Source: Ziziphus jujuba | Lineage: Eukaryota > Streptophyta > Magnoliopsida > Rosales > Rhamnaceae | Direction: 5' to 3' | NCBI RefSeq assembly: GCF_031755915.1 | Contig: NC_083380.1 | Location: 34,247,501 to 34,311,500, forward strand | Length of the DNA stretch: 64,000 nt | Shown: one piece after another, positions 34,393-45,469 of the stretch | How the letters are laid out: every line of letters begins with the position of its first letter | Position numbering within the stretch: the stretch's first letter is position 1 | Notes under the pieces: generated by a model | Seen by the model: the letters and a program-made list of their open reading frames with translations, nothing else | Told to the model about the DNA's origin: nothing | The model's database searches: none | Translations under genes and position numbers: made by a program

Positions 34393-34745
34393 GTAATTTA
34401 ATTGTTTTTAATTTTATTAAATTAAATAAGAACTATTATTCGATATTTTAACTATAATATTCCTACACTTAGGACACAAATGAAAGCGGCAATGTATCAA
34501 CTTCAAGCTCAAATGCTCCAGAGGCTTCTTCTCAACAAAAACAATAATAACCTCTGGCTTAAATGTTATAGGTAATTTAATTGTTTTTTAAAATTTTTTA
34601 TTCACTTTTATTAAATTGAATAATAACTATTAATTGATATTTTAACTATAATATTTCTATATTTAGCGGAATAATGAAAGTGACAATGCATCAATATCGG
34701 TTTCAAATATTCCAAGAGCTTCTTTCCAGTAAGAATAGTAGCAAC
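34390..34745. repeat. Tandem duplication of about 180 bp at the MULE 3' end
   Basis: Two blocks begin TAGGTAATTTAATTGTTTTT (34391 and about 34570). They continue with ATTTTAACTATAATATT(C/T)CTA and end with GAAAG(C/T)G(G/A)CAATG(T/C)ATCAA and GAGCTTCTT-like blocks. The similarity spans an AT-rich intron-like part and a coding-like part, so an intron plus exon of the transposase seems to have been duplicated. Confidence 0.75.
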
Positions 34746-36830
34746 ACTATTAAAAGGTGCATAAAATCTTAATTATTTTGTCATTAGATGGATACAATTA
34801 ACTAGTATTTTATGTTAGATTATATTTTATTGCATTCAAGAATACCATTTGCTTGGAAATCTTGAAGTGGCAAATTGTTTGTTGAATGGTATGAGATATT
34901 TACATAAATACAATGGTTTCCAACTAGATAGTTTGGGTTTAACATGAAACGTAATACCTTATCTTTTAGTGAATATAACATTGTAAGTAGGCGGTTTGGT
35001 ATATATGAATGTGTGGTTGTGTCCCCCCATTTTTTTGTTTTTGTTTTTTTTTGGTTTTTTGAGGCACAACACACATGATAATTATATATAATAGTTATCA
35101 TCTTGGGGTTGCGTCCCCTCTTTCTTATGTTTAGGACTAATGATGGAAATATAATCACTTTATGCACATGATGAGTTTAATGGGATATTTAAACACTTTA
35201 TATATTATTTGTGTTGAAGTTATTCTTTCATTTACACTTTGATTTAGTTTCATATTCATGATACATATTGTAAATACAATAATTGATACGCTAAAAACAA
35301 CATATTTATAAGCATCATCATCTTCAATCCACCTTGTATTGCTTCTAAATTTTCAATTCTTACACTTAGTGATTTAATATCATTCTACTAATGAATTTCA
35401 ATTGCTTGACTGTGTCTTTTTTGCCTCTATCTGCTACTTGCATCATCGATCATGTTAAACTCCTCAATCATGTTAAGCTCTTCTTCATTTGGTGTCCAGA
35501 AATAGTAATAATTACATTTCCCTTGTAAGCAAAAAAAAGTAAAGCTTTGACGGTTGTTGGTTGATTCACAAATTTTAACCCCCCCCCCTCCCTTTTTTTT
35601 TTTTTTGGGAAAATAGTACTTTTTATTTTTAAATTTGATTATGCCTTTATTAACTTCACTACTGCCACTTGATGCTTGCATTTTCAATGATTGAATTTAT
35701 GATGAGCAGCTTCTTAAATTGTTTTCTATGATTTTGTTGTGAGTTGTGAAAATTTTGTTGTGGGTTGGAATTGTACAGGTTTTCTAAAGTATAGATGAGA
35801 AAGTTATGTCATTTTTGAATAACCTTTGTAGATTTTGTGAGGACTTTGTTTCAATGTGTGAATTTCTTATGAAATTGAAATTGTTTTAAGGGTTGTAGGA
35901 GTTGGAATTTCCATGATTTTGTTGTGGATTATACAGGTTTTTTGAGTTTTGGAGAAGGAGAGATTTTCCGGCACTATGTTTTAGAGGAGTGTGTTTTGCA
36001 GGTTTTGTGCATTTTGGAGGAGAAGACATTTTGGGTATAAAAGGGGGTTTTAGAAGTGTTTTGCAGGTTTTATGTGTTTTGGAGAAAAAGACCTTTTGAC
36101 TATAAAGGGAGATTTAGAATTGAGCAAGTTTTGTGAGTTATAGAGGAGTAGAAATTTCTATATATTTAAAAAAGTTGTGCAGGTTTTATAGACAGTTGGA
36201 GTGTTTGTACGAGAGCATTAGTTTTTGAAATAAATTTGTCTTCCTGAGGGCTGTTGATTTCAAACTGTTTCCAACCATTATTTAACATTTTTTCAAATTT
36301 TATTAATTTTTTTTATCCCAATGGTAACATTAATTAATGATCCAAGGATATTAATATTATTGCAATATGCTATATATAGCAAAGAGAAGCAATTTGAAGG
36401 GATGGAATTACTCCGTAAAGATGGTGACTGAAATTTCTCAAACCTTAAGATCTATTTTCTGAGAAATTATAGCTTGTCTAGCTATAATTTTCCCTTCCAA
36501 AAATCTCATACGAGAGATCTGTATATAGTTTACATGAAATTACCATTATATTCTTGGCAACCATCTTGAGAGAAATGACAAAAGAAGGTAGATTTGGGTA
36601 TTTTCATTATAAACAATGGAGTTTTAAAAGTAAATAAAATTTTAAAAAGATCCAAAACAAAACAAAATGCAAAACACACAAGGTGCAGTCGTTTTTTAAC
36701 CATTTGAATACTAAAAAGGATCAAAACTCATCAACACTTCTCACTTATAGTATAAAGGATATGGTAGTGGCAATATGATATTTTTGGTAAATAAGAGGCA
36801 GTTAAGAAGATAAAAGTGTGTGTCGGAAGC
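34746..36830. other. Intergenic AT-rich DNA with a short tandem array
   Basis: No gene is supported. There is a C8/T14 homopolymer block at 35580-35606. About five diverged units of 55-65 bp lie between 35933 and 36190; each starts (G)CAGGTTTT(G/A)TG and contains TTTTGGAG(A/G)A(G/A)AAGA. The units include TATAAAAGGG-like boxes, but nothing shows promoter activity. Confidence 0.5.
35933..36190. repeat. Diverged 55-65 bp tandem repeat, about five units
   Basis: Units start near 35933, 35998, 36063, 36124 and 36178 with the motif GCAGGTTTTRTGNRTTTTGG. Spacing is nearly regular and identity is moderate. Confidence 0.7.
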
Positions 36831-39454
36831 AAAAAAATAACAAATAAAATAAAAATAAAAGCGAGTTGTTGTATTTTGTATAGAGTATAAAACAATTACA
36901 TTTACACAAGCAATATAGAAGATAAAGATCAAAACTTGGTGATCAACCCAATCTAGAAACAACAATACAACAATAATCTGATAAAACAAAGGTGGAACTA
37001 AACAGTATTGACAACTTACCGTGGTATAGAGGAACTAATAGGAGTTTTGACAACTTACAGTGTTGACAACTTTAGTAGGAGTTTTGAACAATTGGAGCCG
37101 TGGTATAGAGGAACTAATAGGTGCTCCAACCGTATTAGATGTAGGAATAAGGTTATTTCTGGCTTCATAAGGAAAAGTTGTCTCATCAAACATCAAGTTT
37201 CTGGCTATGTATCAACATCCATTAGGGGCAAGACACTTAATAGTGTAATAACCCAATTAGTGATCATCCACCATTGTGTTATTATTTTCACAAATCAATT
37301 ATCAATTAAAGCTTAAGCCAATATATTTATTTTATGAAAAAGACCAATCCATTTTACCAAAAAAAGTTTAAAAATATAATATAAAAATTATTTTTATTTC
37401 TCTTAATGCTCATGTTAAAAACAAGGAATGGAACCATGTTTCTTCTCTAAATTCTTCAAATTTCAAATCTCAACCAAATCCTACAATCTTATAATCAAAT
37501 TGAAGCTTTTGACACGCCTCTTTTGCTAGAACCATGGCATGCTGGAAAGAACTGGATTTTTGGAAGTTTCTTTTGGGTTTTTCATTGGTTTTTAGGCTTT
37601 GAGGACCCACATCTTGGTTTTTCTCTTCCACTTAGTGCAGATGCATTAGTACTGTTTTTGAAGTATTTCATGGGATTTTTGAAGGTTTTGAAAATCTGGA
37701 ATTATTTTTATGTAAATGGGTTAGTGAAACTTGGTTAAAGTTTTTAAAAATTTGAAATTTTCTTTTTCCTAATCGGCTTGGACTCGAAGTGTTTGATAAA
37801 AGGTTTGTTAAGTAGTTTAACTACTTTTGAGGCTTAAATTTTAAGTTTGAGTTGTTAAAACCTCGGGTTTATTACTTTGCTTGCACACTTGGCTTGTTAG
37901 ATGCTTCTCAAAAGTTGAGAGGAGAAGAACTTCAAGTTAAGGAGGAGAAGGGGCTGGATTTAGAAGGGCATTTATCTAGGTAGAAGGTTAAGTTTAAGGA
38001 AAAGCTTTAAAAGCCATGATTGGAGGTAGGTAACAATTTGCGTTTTTGTTTTTGGTTTTCAAAAAACTGAAAAGTACATTATTATTTGTCTAATATACTC
38101 TTTTGATGACTTATTTGATATATGTTGGACATGAATTTTTAGTGCAAACTTGATGTTTTAGTTGAAAACCAAATCTTGGAAATTTGCTGTGAGCTGGATT
38201 CCATGGATAAATGTGTGGACTTGAGCTATGTATCACTTTTAATTTGCTTTGAAATCTTGCATGATGAAACTAGACATGTTAAAGAAAATTTACACGAAGT
38301 TTCACAAAAAAAAATGTAAAGTATTCTATTTTATATGAATTTTCAAATTAAAACTTTTGCTGCAGAAATTTTCCAACAGCAGCAAGAACTTCAAATTTGT
38401 GAGGCCGAAAACAATAACAAATGACTTTCAAATTAGATGAAATTTTGTAGAAATATTCATTTATATGTTAAGTGTTTTTCTGGAAATTTTTATTATTTTA
38501 CGTTTTGTAAATTATTCAGAATTTATTTTTTTACCAAAGTCACCTCTGTTCTAAAAGCTAAATTCCAGATTTGTAGCTTTAAACTAAAAACTTGAGTTGG
38601 TCCATTTATTTAATTCTTTTGGGCTTTAAACTTTTTACATAGGTACTTGTACATGTTTACCTTGTTTCTGAAAAGTTTCATGGACAATTTCTTTGGTATC
38701 CAAATCAATCAAAAAGTTTTACATATTTGCGCAAAATAAAAGTGATTTTAGTGTTTTATTTGTTATGTATTTGGATGGGAATTAAATTAGTTTTGATTCT
38801 TTATTTGACTTTAGATTTTTACCACACATAGATCTACTAAGTTGCTGTAAAATTTCAAGTGATTTTAAGCATGTGTTAAGCATGTGATTATATTCGTGTG
38901 TTAGTCTTGGTTAAGTTTTTATATGTGGAAACCGGATGAAAATAGGAAAGAATCAGAGCTCTTGTGCTGGAAGTCCCTGAACACTATGGTAAAGTAATGA
39001 GATGGTGGTCACGGTCCCTGGGTGAGGAGCCCCTAAATCCGAAGACCGTGGGTGATGATCTATGGAAGAATGCCTAAAAAATACGTGGTTTACAAATACG
39101 AACGGTTTTGATATAGTTTGTAGTCAATGTTTTAACAAATATTGTTTTGTGGGTTGTTTTAAATACTTCTTGAAATCACTGCCAATGTTTGAAGTGAAAT
39201 TTGCAATTGTTTATATTATGCTTATGCTTATATTTCTTATTTAATTTTATTGGTATGTTGTTTATGATTATTATACTTTTAACAAAGAAAAACCAAATTG
39301 TTAACTATGGGGCTTGTAGCTTACACCTACTTTAGATAGCTTTGGAGTGTGTTCGAAAGTTTTTATTATTCATTTCTACTTATGAGCTTAATAAGCTATT
39401 TTTTTTGTCATGTTTAGTACTTGCTTATGGTTTATTTATTATTAAGCTCAAGTT

Positions 39455-39874
39455 TGTTGTGGTTCTCTGACCACTTTAGAGAAGAAATATGAGAAGAAAA
39501 TAAAAGAATTCTATTAATCTCTTAAAAATAGAATACAAAAATAAAAACTTCTCTCATGGAGGATTCTCTCGTGGAACCTCTCTCTCTGCACTCTCCAATT
39601 CTCTCTGGAATTGCTCACTCTTCTCTCAAGTTCTCTCTGGAACTTAAACAACTCTCTCTCTTGGAGTTTTCTCTCAATTCTCCTCACTTGGGAGGATTGA
39701 GATTGCTCTCTTGGCTTGGTTTTCATGCAAAGGTAAGGAGCCTATTTATAGGCTTACAAGGCCACACTTTTCAACATCTTAGCCCACAATTGTTGATCGG
39801 TGCAGCATGTCAACAATGGTGGCTGTCAACAATGGTGGCTGTGGTTGGTGAGGTTGGTGCGGCTGGACTTCACA
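39455..39874 (-). repeat. 3' LTR of the Copia element
   Basis: 420-bp direct repeat, identical by eye to 44645-45064. It is CT-rich with many CTCTCT blocks, has a TATTTATAGG box on the plus strand and a 17-bp tandem CAACAATGGTGGCTGT. Confidence 0.95.
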
Positions 39875-39887
39875 ATTCTCCCCCTCC
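39875..39887 (-). promoter_or_regulatory. Polypurine tract of the Copia element
   Basis: The minus strand reads GGAGGGGGAGAAT directly before the 3' LTR, the expected place for plus-strand DNA priming. Confidence 0.85.
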
Positions 39888-39908
39888 AGCCGCATTTAAA
39901 ACTGATGG

Positions 39909-42900
39909 TCATCTGCCATCTATTCCAGCTATGTCTCTGCATAGCTTCAGCTTCTCTTGAGCAACAACTTTTGTTAGCATATCTGCTGGATTCTCTTTTG
40001 TGTGGATCTTCATCAGTTTCAGCAACTGTTGATCTATTACTTCGCGTATCCAATGATAGCGAATGTCAATGTGCTTTGTACGGGAATGATACATTGAGTT
40101 TTTGCTCAAATCCATGGCACTTTGGTTATCACAATGTATCTTGTAGTCTTCTTGCTTGATGCCCAATTCTGTGAGAAAACGCTTTAACCACAACATTTCC
40201 TTACCCGCTTCCGCTGCGGCAATGTACTCTGCTTCAGTAGTGGATAAAGCAACACACTTCTGCAATCTTGACTGCCATGACACAGCTCCCCCTGCAAAAG
40301 TGTAGAGATAACCTGATGTAGATTTTCTATTATCAGGGTCTCCGGCCATATCTGCATCTGTATAGCCTTCTAAGATTGGATCACCTTCCCGTAGCACAAG
40401 CACAGCTTCGATGTACCTTTAAGATACCTGAGAATCCATTTGACTGCTTCCCAGTGTTTCTTTCCAGGATTTGAAAGAAATCTGCTCACAACACCTACTG
40501 CATGAGCAATGTCTGGTCTGGTACACACCATTGCATACATCAGACTTCCTACCGCTGAAGAATATGGTACTGAAGCCATCTCCTCTATCTCTTCTTTGGA
40601 TGAGGGGCACAATCTCTTACTCAACTTGAAATGATTTGCAAGTGGAATGCTAACCGGTTTGGCTTTATCCATGTTGAATCTCTTTATCACCCGTTCAACA
40701 TACTTCTCTTGAGATAGCCATAACCTTCTATTCTTCCTGTCTCGGATTATTTGCATTCCCAAAATTTGTTGAGCTGGTCCTAAGTCTTTCATATCAAAAG
40801 ACTTAGACAATTCTTTCTTCAGCTTACTAATCTTCATTGCATCTTGTCCAACGATCAACATGTCGTCCACATATAGCAAAAGTGCAATGAAGTTTCCACC
40901 TGAAAATTTTTTAATATAAACACACTGGTCTGCTGCAGTCCTTTTATAGCCTTGACTCACCATAAACGAGTCAAACTTCTTATACCATTGTCTTGGTGCT
41001 TGCTTGAGGCCATACAAGCTCTTCTTTAGCTTGCATACGAGGTTTTCTTTCCCTGAAACCTCAAATCCTTCTGGCTGCTCCATGTAGATTTCTTCATGTA
41101 AATCACCGTGAAGAAATGCTGTCTTCACATCCATCTGCTCAAGCTCTAGGTTTAGACTTGCTACTAAACCAAAAATGACTCGAATTGAAGTCATTTTTAC
41201 CACTGGTGAAAAAATCTCATCAAAGTCAATTCCTTTCTTCTGAAGAAATCCTTTGACCACCAATCGAGCTTTGTGTTTCACCACCTTTCCGCTGCCATCT
41301 TTCTTGAGCTTGAACACCCATTTATTCTTTAGTGCCTTCTTTCCTGTTGGAAGCTTAACCAACTCATAAGTATGATTTTTCTGCAAGGATTCCATCTCAT
41401 CTTGCATTGCTTGCAGCCACTTTTCCTTCTCTTGATGAGAAACAGCTTCCTGGAAACTCTCTGGCTCCCCCTCTTCAGTAAGCAGAATATACTCAGATTC
41501 TGGAAATCTCTTTGATGGAATTCGGCCTCGCTCAGATCTCCGAACTTGTAAACCACTGGTTTTAGGAGGTGTACCATCATCTGACCGCTGTGATGGCCCT
41601 GCAGCTGCTTGAGAGGATTGAGTCTCCCCCTGCTCAATATCCCCTTCTTCCTCCTGGTCTGCTTCTGGTATATCTTCATGCACCTCATTATCCTCTGTGG
41701 CTATTTGTGCTGGTGCTGGATTAGGACAAAAATTCTCGGCACTAGAACTACAATTAGGAGACATTCTGGGCTTTTCAATGTCTTCCATTTTCTGGTTTTC
41801 TTGGAATACTACATCCCTGCTTCTAATAACCTTCTTTGTTTTCGGGTCCCATAACCTGTATCCGAATTCTTCATCTCCATATCCTATAAAGATGCATGGA
41901 GTAGATCTTGCATCGAGCTTCTGTCTGAGCTCCTTGGATACATGTACATAAGCTATACAACCAAACACTCTTAAATGAGAGTAGGAGGGAATCTTACCCG
42001 ACCACACTTTCTCCGGAATTTCAAAATTCAACGGTACTGACAGTGATCTGTTGATTAAATAGCAGGCGGCACGAACAGCTTCTCCCCAGAATGGCTTTGG
42101 CAGCTTAGCCATACTGAGCATACTTCTGACCTTTTCCATAATGGTTCGGTTCATTCTTTCGGCTATTCCATTATGTTGTGGGGTGCGAGGGACCGTCTTC
42201 TCATGTCGAATGCCGTGTCTTCTGCAGTAGGCATCGAACTCCTTGGAAGTATACTCGCCTCCATTATCTGAACGGAGACATTTCAACTTCTTTCCTGTTT
42301 CACGCTCTACCATGGTATGAAACAGTTTGAAGTAATCCAATACCCGGTCCTTTGTCTTCAAGAAATATACCCACACCTTCCGAGAAGCATCATCAATGAA
42401 GGTCAGGAAATACTTGTTGCCACCTAATGATTCCACCTCCATGGGACCACAAACATCAGAGTGCACCAGACTAAGCAACTCTGATTTTCTCGATGCAGAG
42501 GAACTGAAGGAGACTCTATGTTGCTTACCAAACAAGCAGTGATTACAAGGATCTAGCGCAGCATCCTTGCAAACAGTGATAAGCTTCTTCCTTGCCAAAG
42601 TAGACAATCCTTTTTCACTCATGTGACCGAGTCTCTGGTGCCACAGATTTTGAGACGCCTCTCCTTCTGCAATATTGAGGCTGTCTGCACATATCTTCAC
42701 ATGAGTCTTGTACAACGTTCCACAAATATGTCCTCGGGCGACAACTATGGCACCTTTCGTCATTTTCCATGTGCCTTTGCTGAAATAGTTGTCATAGCCT
42801 TGCTTGTCTAAGGCTACTCCCGAAAGTAGATTAAGCCGAAGATCTGGAACATGACGGACATCCTTCAAAATGATTGTACAACCAACATTCGTTTTTATCT

Positions 42901-43924
42901 GAATATCACCAGTTCCCATAATCTTTGCGAAACTGGAATTTCCCATCTTTACCGTACCAAAGTCTCCTGCTTTGTACGTTTTAAAGAAATCTCTGTGTGG
43001 AGTGACATGGTAGGATGCTGCAGTATCGACTACCCACTCAACATCTTGGGTTGATATATGAAGGTATGTCTCTTCTTCGGTGGAGCAGAGCGCCACTTCT
43101 CCTGTACAAGTGACTAGTGTCTCTCCATCCTTCTTCGGCTGATTACCTTGGAGTCTCTGCTCTCTCAACAACTTTCTGCAGTTCTTCTTCATGTGACCCT
43201 CCAGGCCACAATGATAGCACTTATACGATGATTTTCTGCCGTCTGTAGATCTGCCTCTGCTCTTGCTCCTGCCTCTCCCCCTATCTCGACCACCTCTTTG
43301 CTGTCTTCCTCTCTCTGTGACGAGGGCATGTGACTGATCCATGCCAATGTCCTTTCTCCTGGCCTCTTCATTAAATAGGGCATCCTTAACCATAGCCATA
43401 GTAAGTTTGCCATTCGGGGCCGAATTGCTGAGAGAGACTACCAATGTCTCCCAACTGTCTGGAAGAGAGCTTAGAAGTAGGAGGGCCTGATCCTCATCCC
43501 CTAGTTGGTAATCCACAGCAGATAGTTGATTTACCAAGCTCTGGAACTCACTGGTATGCTCGGCTACAGAAGTTCCACTCTGTAATGTTAGATGTACCAA
43601 TCGCTTAAGCAACAGGGCTTTGTTCCGAGCAGTCTTGGCCTGGTACATGTCCTCCAATTTTGTCCAGAGGGCATATGCATCCGTTTCCTTCGCTACATGA
43701 TGGAAGACACTATGGTCGATCCATTGCCTGATCTGACCGATCGTTTTCTTGTTTAATTTCTTCCATTCTGCTACTTTGCTGGGATCGGGGTTTTCACCTT
43801 TAGCTTCTATAGGATCAAACAGATCCTTACAATTGAGGAGATCTTCCATCCGAGGTCTCCAAAGTGTATAATTTGTGGCAGTGAGCTTAACCATAGCTCC
43901 CGAAGATGATTCTTCCATTGACAT
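39909..43924 (-). CDS. Copia gag-pol polyprotein with one frameshift in RNase H
   Basis: From ATG 43924 an ORF of 1184 codons encodes all Copia domains in order. UBN2-type gag is followed by zinc knuckle C236, C239, H244, C249, then protease with D300-TAAS. Integrase has the HHCC start, then D in VHSDVCGP, D in LRSDNGGEY and E in GIAERMN. Reverse transcriptase includes YVDD at 1018-1021. RNase H then begins. At the G run 40388-40390 (CCC on the plus strand) one G seems to be missing, so this frame ends at about 40370. The remaining RNase H (GYTDADMAGD..., STTEAEY, TKHIDIRYH) continues in the next frame and stops at 39909. The rest of the sequence is clean, so this may be a new mutation or a homopolymer read error. 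The enzyme set other than RNase H is intact. Confidence 0.95.
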
Positions 43925-44029
43925 TATGGCTTGACTAAAAATGGAGCTGAATTTGGCAAAACGGAGTTAACCGTTGCGTCCGGAACGGCCGAAAATGGTG
44001 GACTTGACTCTTCCGGGGTCAAAATATAA

Positions 44030-44240
44030 TTACCAGAAATTTTGGGGCAAAACTGTAATTTCACAAAATTTCTGGGTCAACCTGCAAATACAGAAACTTC
44101 AGGGGTCAATCTGTAATTTCCAATAGTTTAGGGGCTGCACCGTAATTTCAGAAAACTACAGGGGTCACTCTGTAATTTCCAATAATTCAGGGGCTGTTCC
44201 GTAATTTCCGAAACTTCAGGGGCTGTTCCGTAATTTCAGA
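44030..44240. repeat. 30-bp tandem array in the Copia leader
   Basis: Six to seven units of 29-30 bp follow the pattern (C)TGTAATTTCCRAAANTTCAGGGGYYRNNC. They lie between the gag ATG and the ACGT-motif array, in the transcribed but untranslated leader. Unit length stays near 30 bp and neighbouring units differ by several bases. Confidence 0.85.
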
Positions 44241-44247
44241 AAATATT

Positions 44248-44387
44248 GCTGACGTGGCCGATGGTGCTGACGTGGCACCACGTGGCAGATGACGTGTTAG
44301 ATGATGTGGCGACACGTGGCAGATGACGTGTCGGCTGGCGTGGCAGATGACGTGGCAGGTGTGCTGACGTGGCTGCTGACGTGGTCG
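44248..44387. promoter_or_regulatory. Array of nine ACGT-core motifs in the Copia leader
   Basis: In 140 bp the word ACGT occurs nine times, mostly as TGACGTGGC, with variants CACGTGGC and TGACGTGTC. TGACG plus ACGTGG is the core recognised by plant bZIP factors (TGA/as-1, HEX and ABRE-like sites). Units are 11-22 bp apart. The array lies about 260 bp downstream of the 5' LTR in transcription order. Regulatory function is inference from motif density. Confidence 0.6.
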
Positions 44388-44631
44388 TCTTCAACCTCCA
44401 GACGGCGCGTGCGGCGCGTGGGCGCGTGAACAGTTGCAGAAAAATTTCAGTCGGCGCGTGCGGGCGCGTGGGAGGTCCGTTTTCTCTCCGGCGAACTTCG
44501 TTGTTCTCCTCTCGTCGGGTACTTTCACCTGGGATTGTCAAATTAATTATTTGAGCAACTTTCCGAAACACCAACTTGAAGAACAGTAGCTTTGTTTCTT
44601 CAAATTTTAGACCCAAGCTCTCAACCAGGAG

Positions 44632-44643
44632 CTCTGATACCAC
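44632..44643 (-). promoter_or_regulatory. Primer-binding site (initiator-Met tRNA) of the Copia element
   Basis: The minus strand reads TGGTATCAGAGC beside the 5' LTR, complementary to the 3' end of initiator methionine tRNA. Confidence 0.9.
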
Positions 44644-44644
44644 T

Positions 44645-45064
44645 TGTTGTGGTTCTCTGACCACTTTAGAGAAGAAATATGAGAAGAAAATAAAAGAATT
44701 CTATTAATCTCTTAAAAATAGAATACAAAAATAAAAACTTCTCTCATGGAGGATTCTCTCGTGGAACCTCTCTCTCTGCACTCTCCAATTCTCTCTGGAA
44801 TTGCTCACTCTTCTCTCAAGTTCTCTCTGGAACTTAAACAACTCTCTCTCTTGGAGTTTTCTCTCAATTCTCCTCACTTGGGAGGATTGAGATTGCTCTC
44901 TTGGCTTGGTTTTCATGCAAAGGTAAGGAGCCTATTTATAGGCTTACAAGGCCACACTTTTCAACATCTTAGCCCACAATTGTTGATCGGTGCAGCATGT
45001 CAACAATGGTGGCTGTCAACAATGGTGGCTGTGGTTGGTGAGGTTGGTGCGGCTGGACTTCACA
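44645..45064 (-). repeat. 5' LTR of the Copia element
   Basis: 420-bp copy identical by eye to 39455-39874. It is followed on the right by AAGTT, the target duplication. Confidence 0.95.
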
Positions 45065-45469
45065 AAGTTGGCCACTTTTTGTCGTTGTTTTGGAATATTG
45101 GAGTTGGTTAACTGGCATGTGGCTTTATTTTGGGATGATAGACCTCAAACTCTAGTTTGGCCTTGAACTTTGAAGATGCTATTATTTTTACCATATGTGG
45201 TTAAGGATTGCATTAACACAGACAAGTACATCATCTTTGATCAATTTTATATTTTGTTTGTTTGGATGTTGTTATCTATTTGTCAACAATTGTTGTAAGA
45301 GGGGAAGGGGAGGGGGGGAGGGGTGATACATAGCCCTTTATCGATTATCGTAGCCAAGGAATGCGGAGGGCACAGAACAAAACATACTTTGTGTTGATTG
45401 TAAGGTTGAATGGGTGGAAAACATCTACATCGAAAAGCTTCAAAAGAGAATAGTTAGGTTTTTTTTTTT

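Larger units (their letters stand above)
39455..45064 (-). mobile_element. Recent Ty1/Copia LTR retrotransposon
   Basis: The element is 5610 bp with TGTTGTGG...TTCACA ends. LTRs 39455-39874 and 44645-45064 (420 bp) look identical, and the 5-bp target duplication AAGTT (39450-39454 and 45065-45069) is perfect. The insertion is therefore recent. The primer site TGGTATCAGAGC (about 44632-44643) and the purine tract GGAGGGGGAGAAT (39875-39887) are in minus orientation. Gag-pol occupies 43924 to 39909 with a single one-base frameshift in RNase H. An unusually long leader (43925-44631) carries two tandem arrays. Confidence 0.97.
37234..45450. repeat. Non-coding insert interrupting the old Copia; possible Gypsy solo LTR
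   Basis: Excluding the nested 5.6 kb Copia, this is about 2.6 kb with no ORF worth reporting. It begins TGTAATAACCCAATTAG, like many plant Gypsy LTRs. It includes a GC-richer block (38945-39065, GGTCACGGTCCCTGGGTGAG) that resembles long Gypsy LTRs. I could not find a matching right end or target duplication, so the solo-LTR reading is tentative. Confidence 0.3.

Noticed and set aside
39556..39960. Plus-strand ORFs over the Copia LTRs and into the 3' end
   Set aside because: The same ORF appears in both LTRs, antisense to the element, and arises from CTCTCT-rich LTR sequence.
44236..44664. 142-codon minus-strand ORF over the Copia leader
   Set aside because: It is read through the ACGT array and primer site (repeated H-L-P-R units) and lies upstream of gag; it has no conserved domain.
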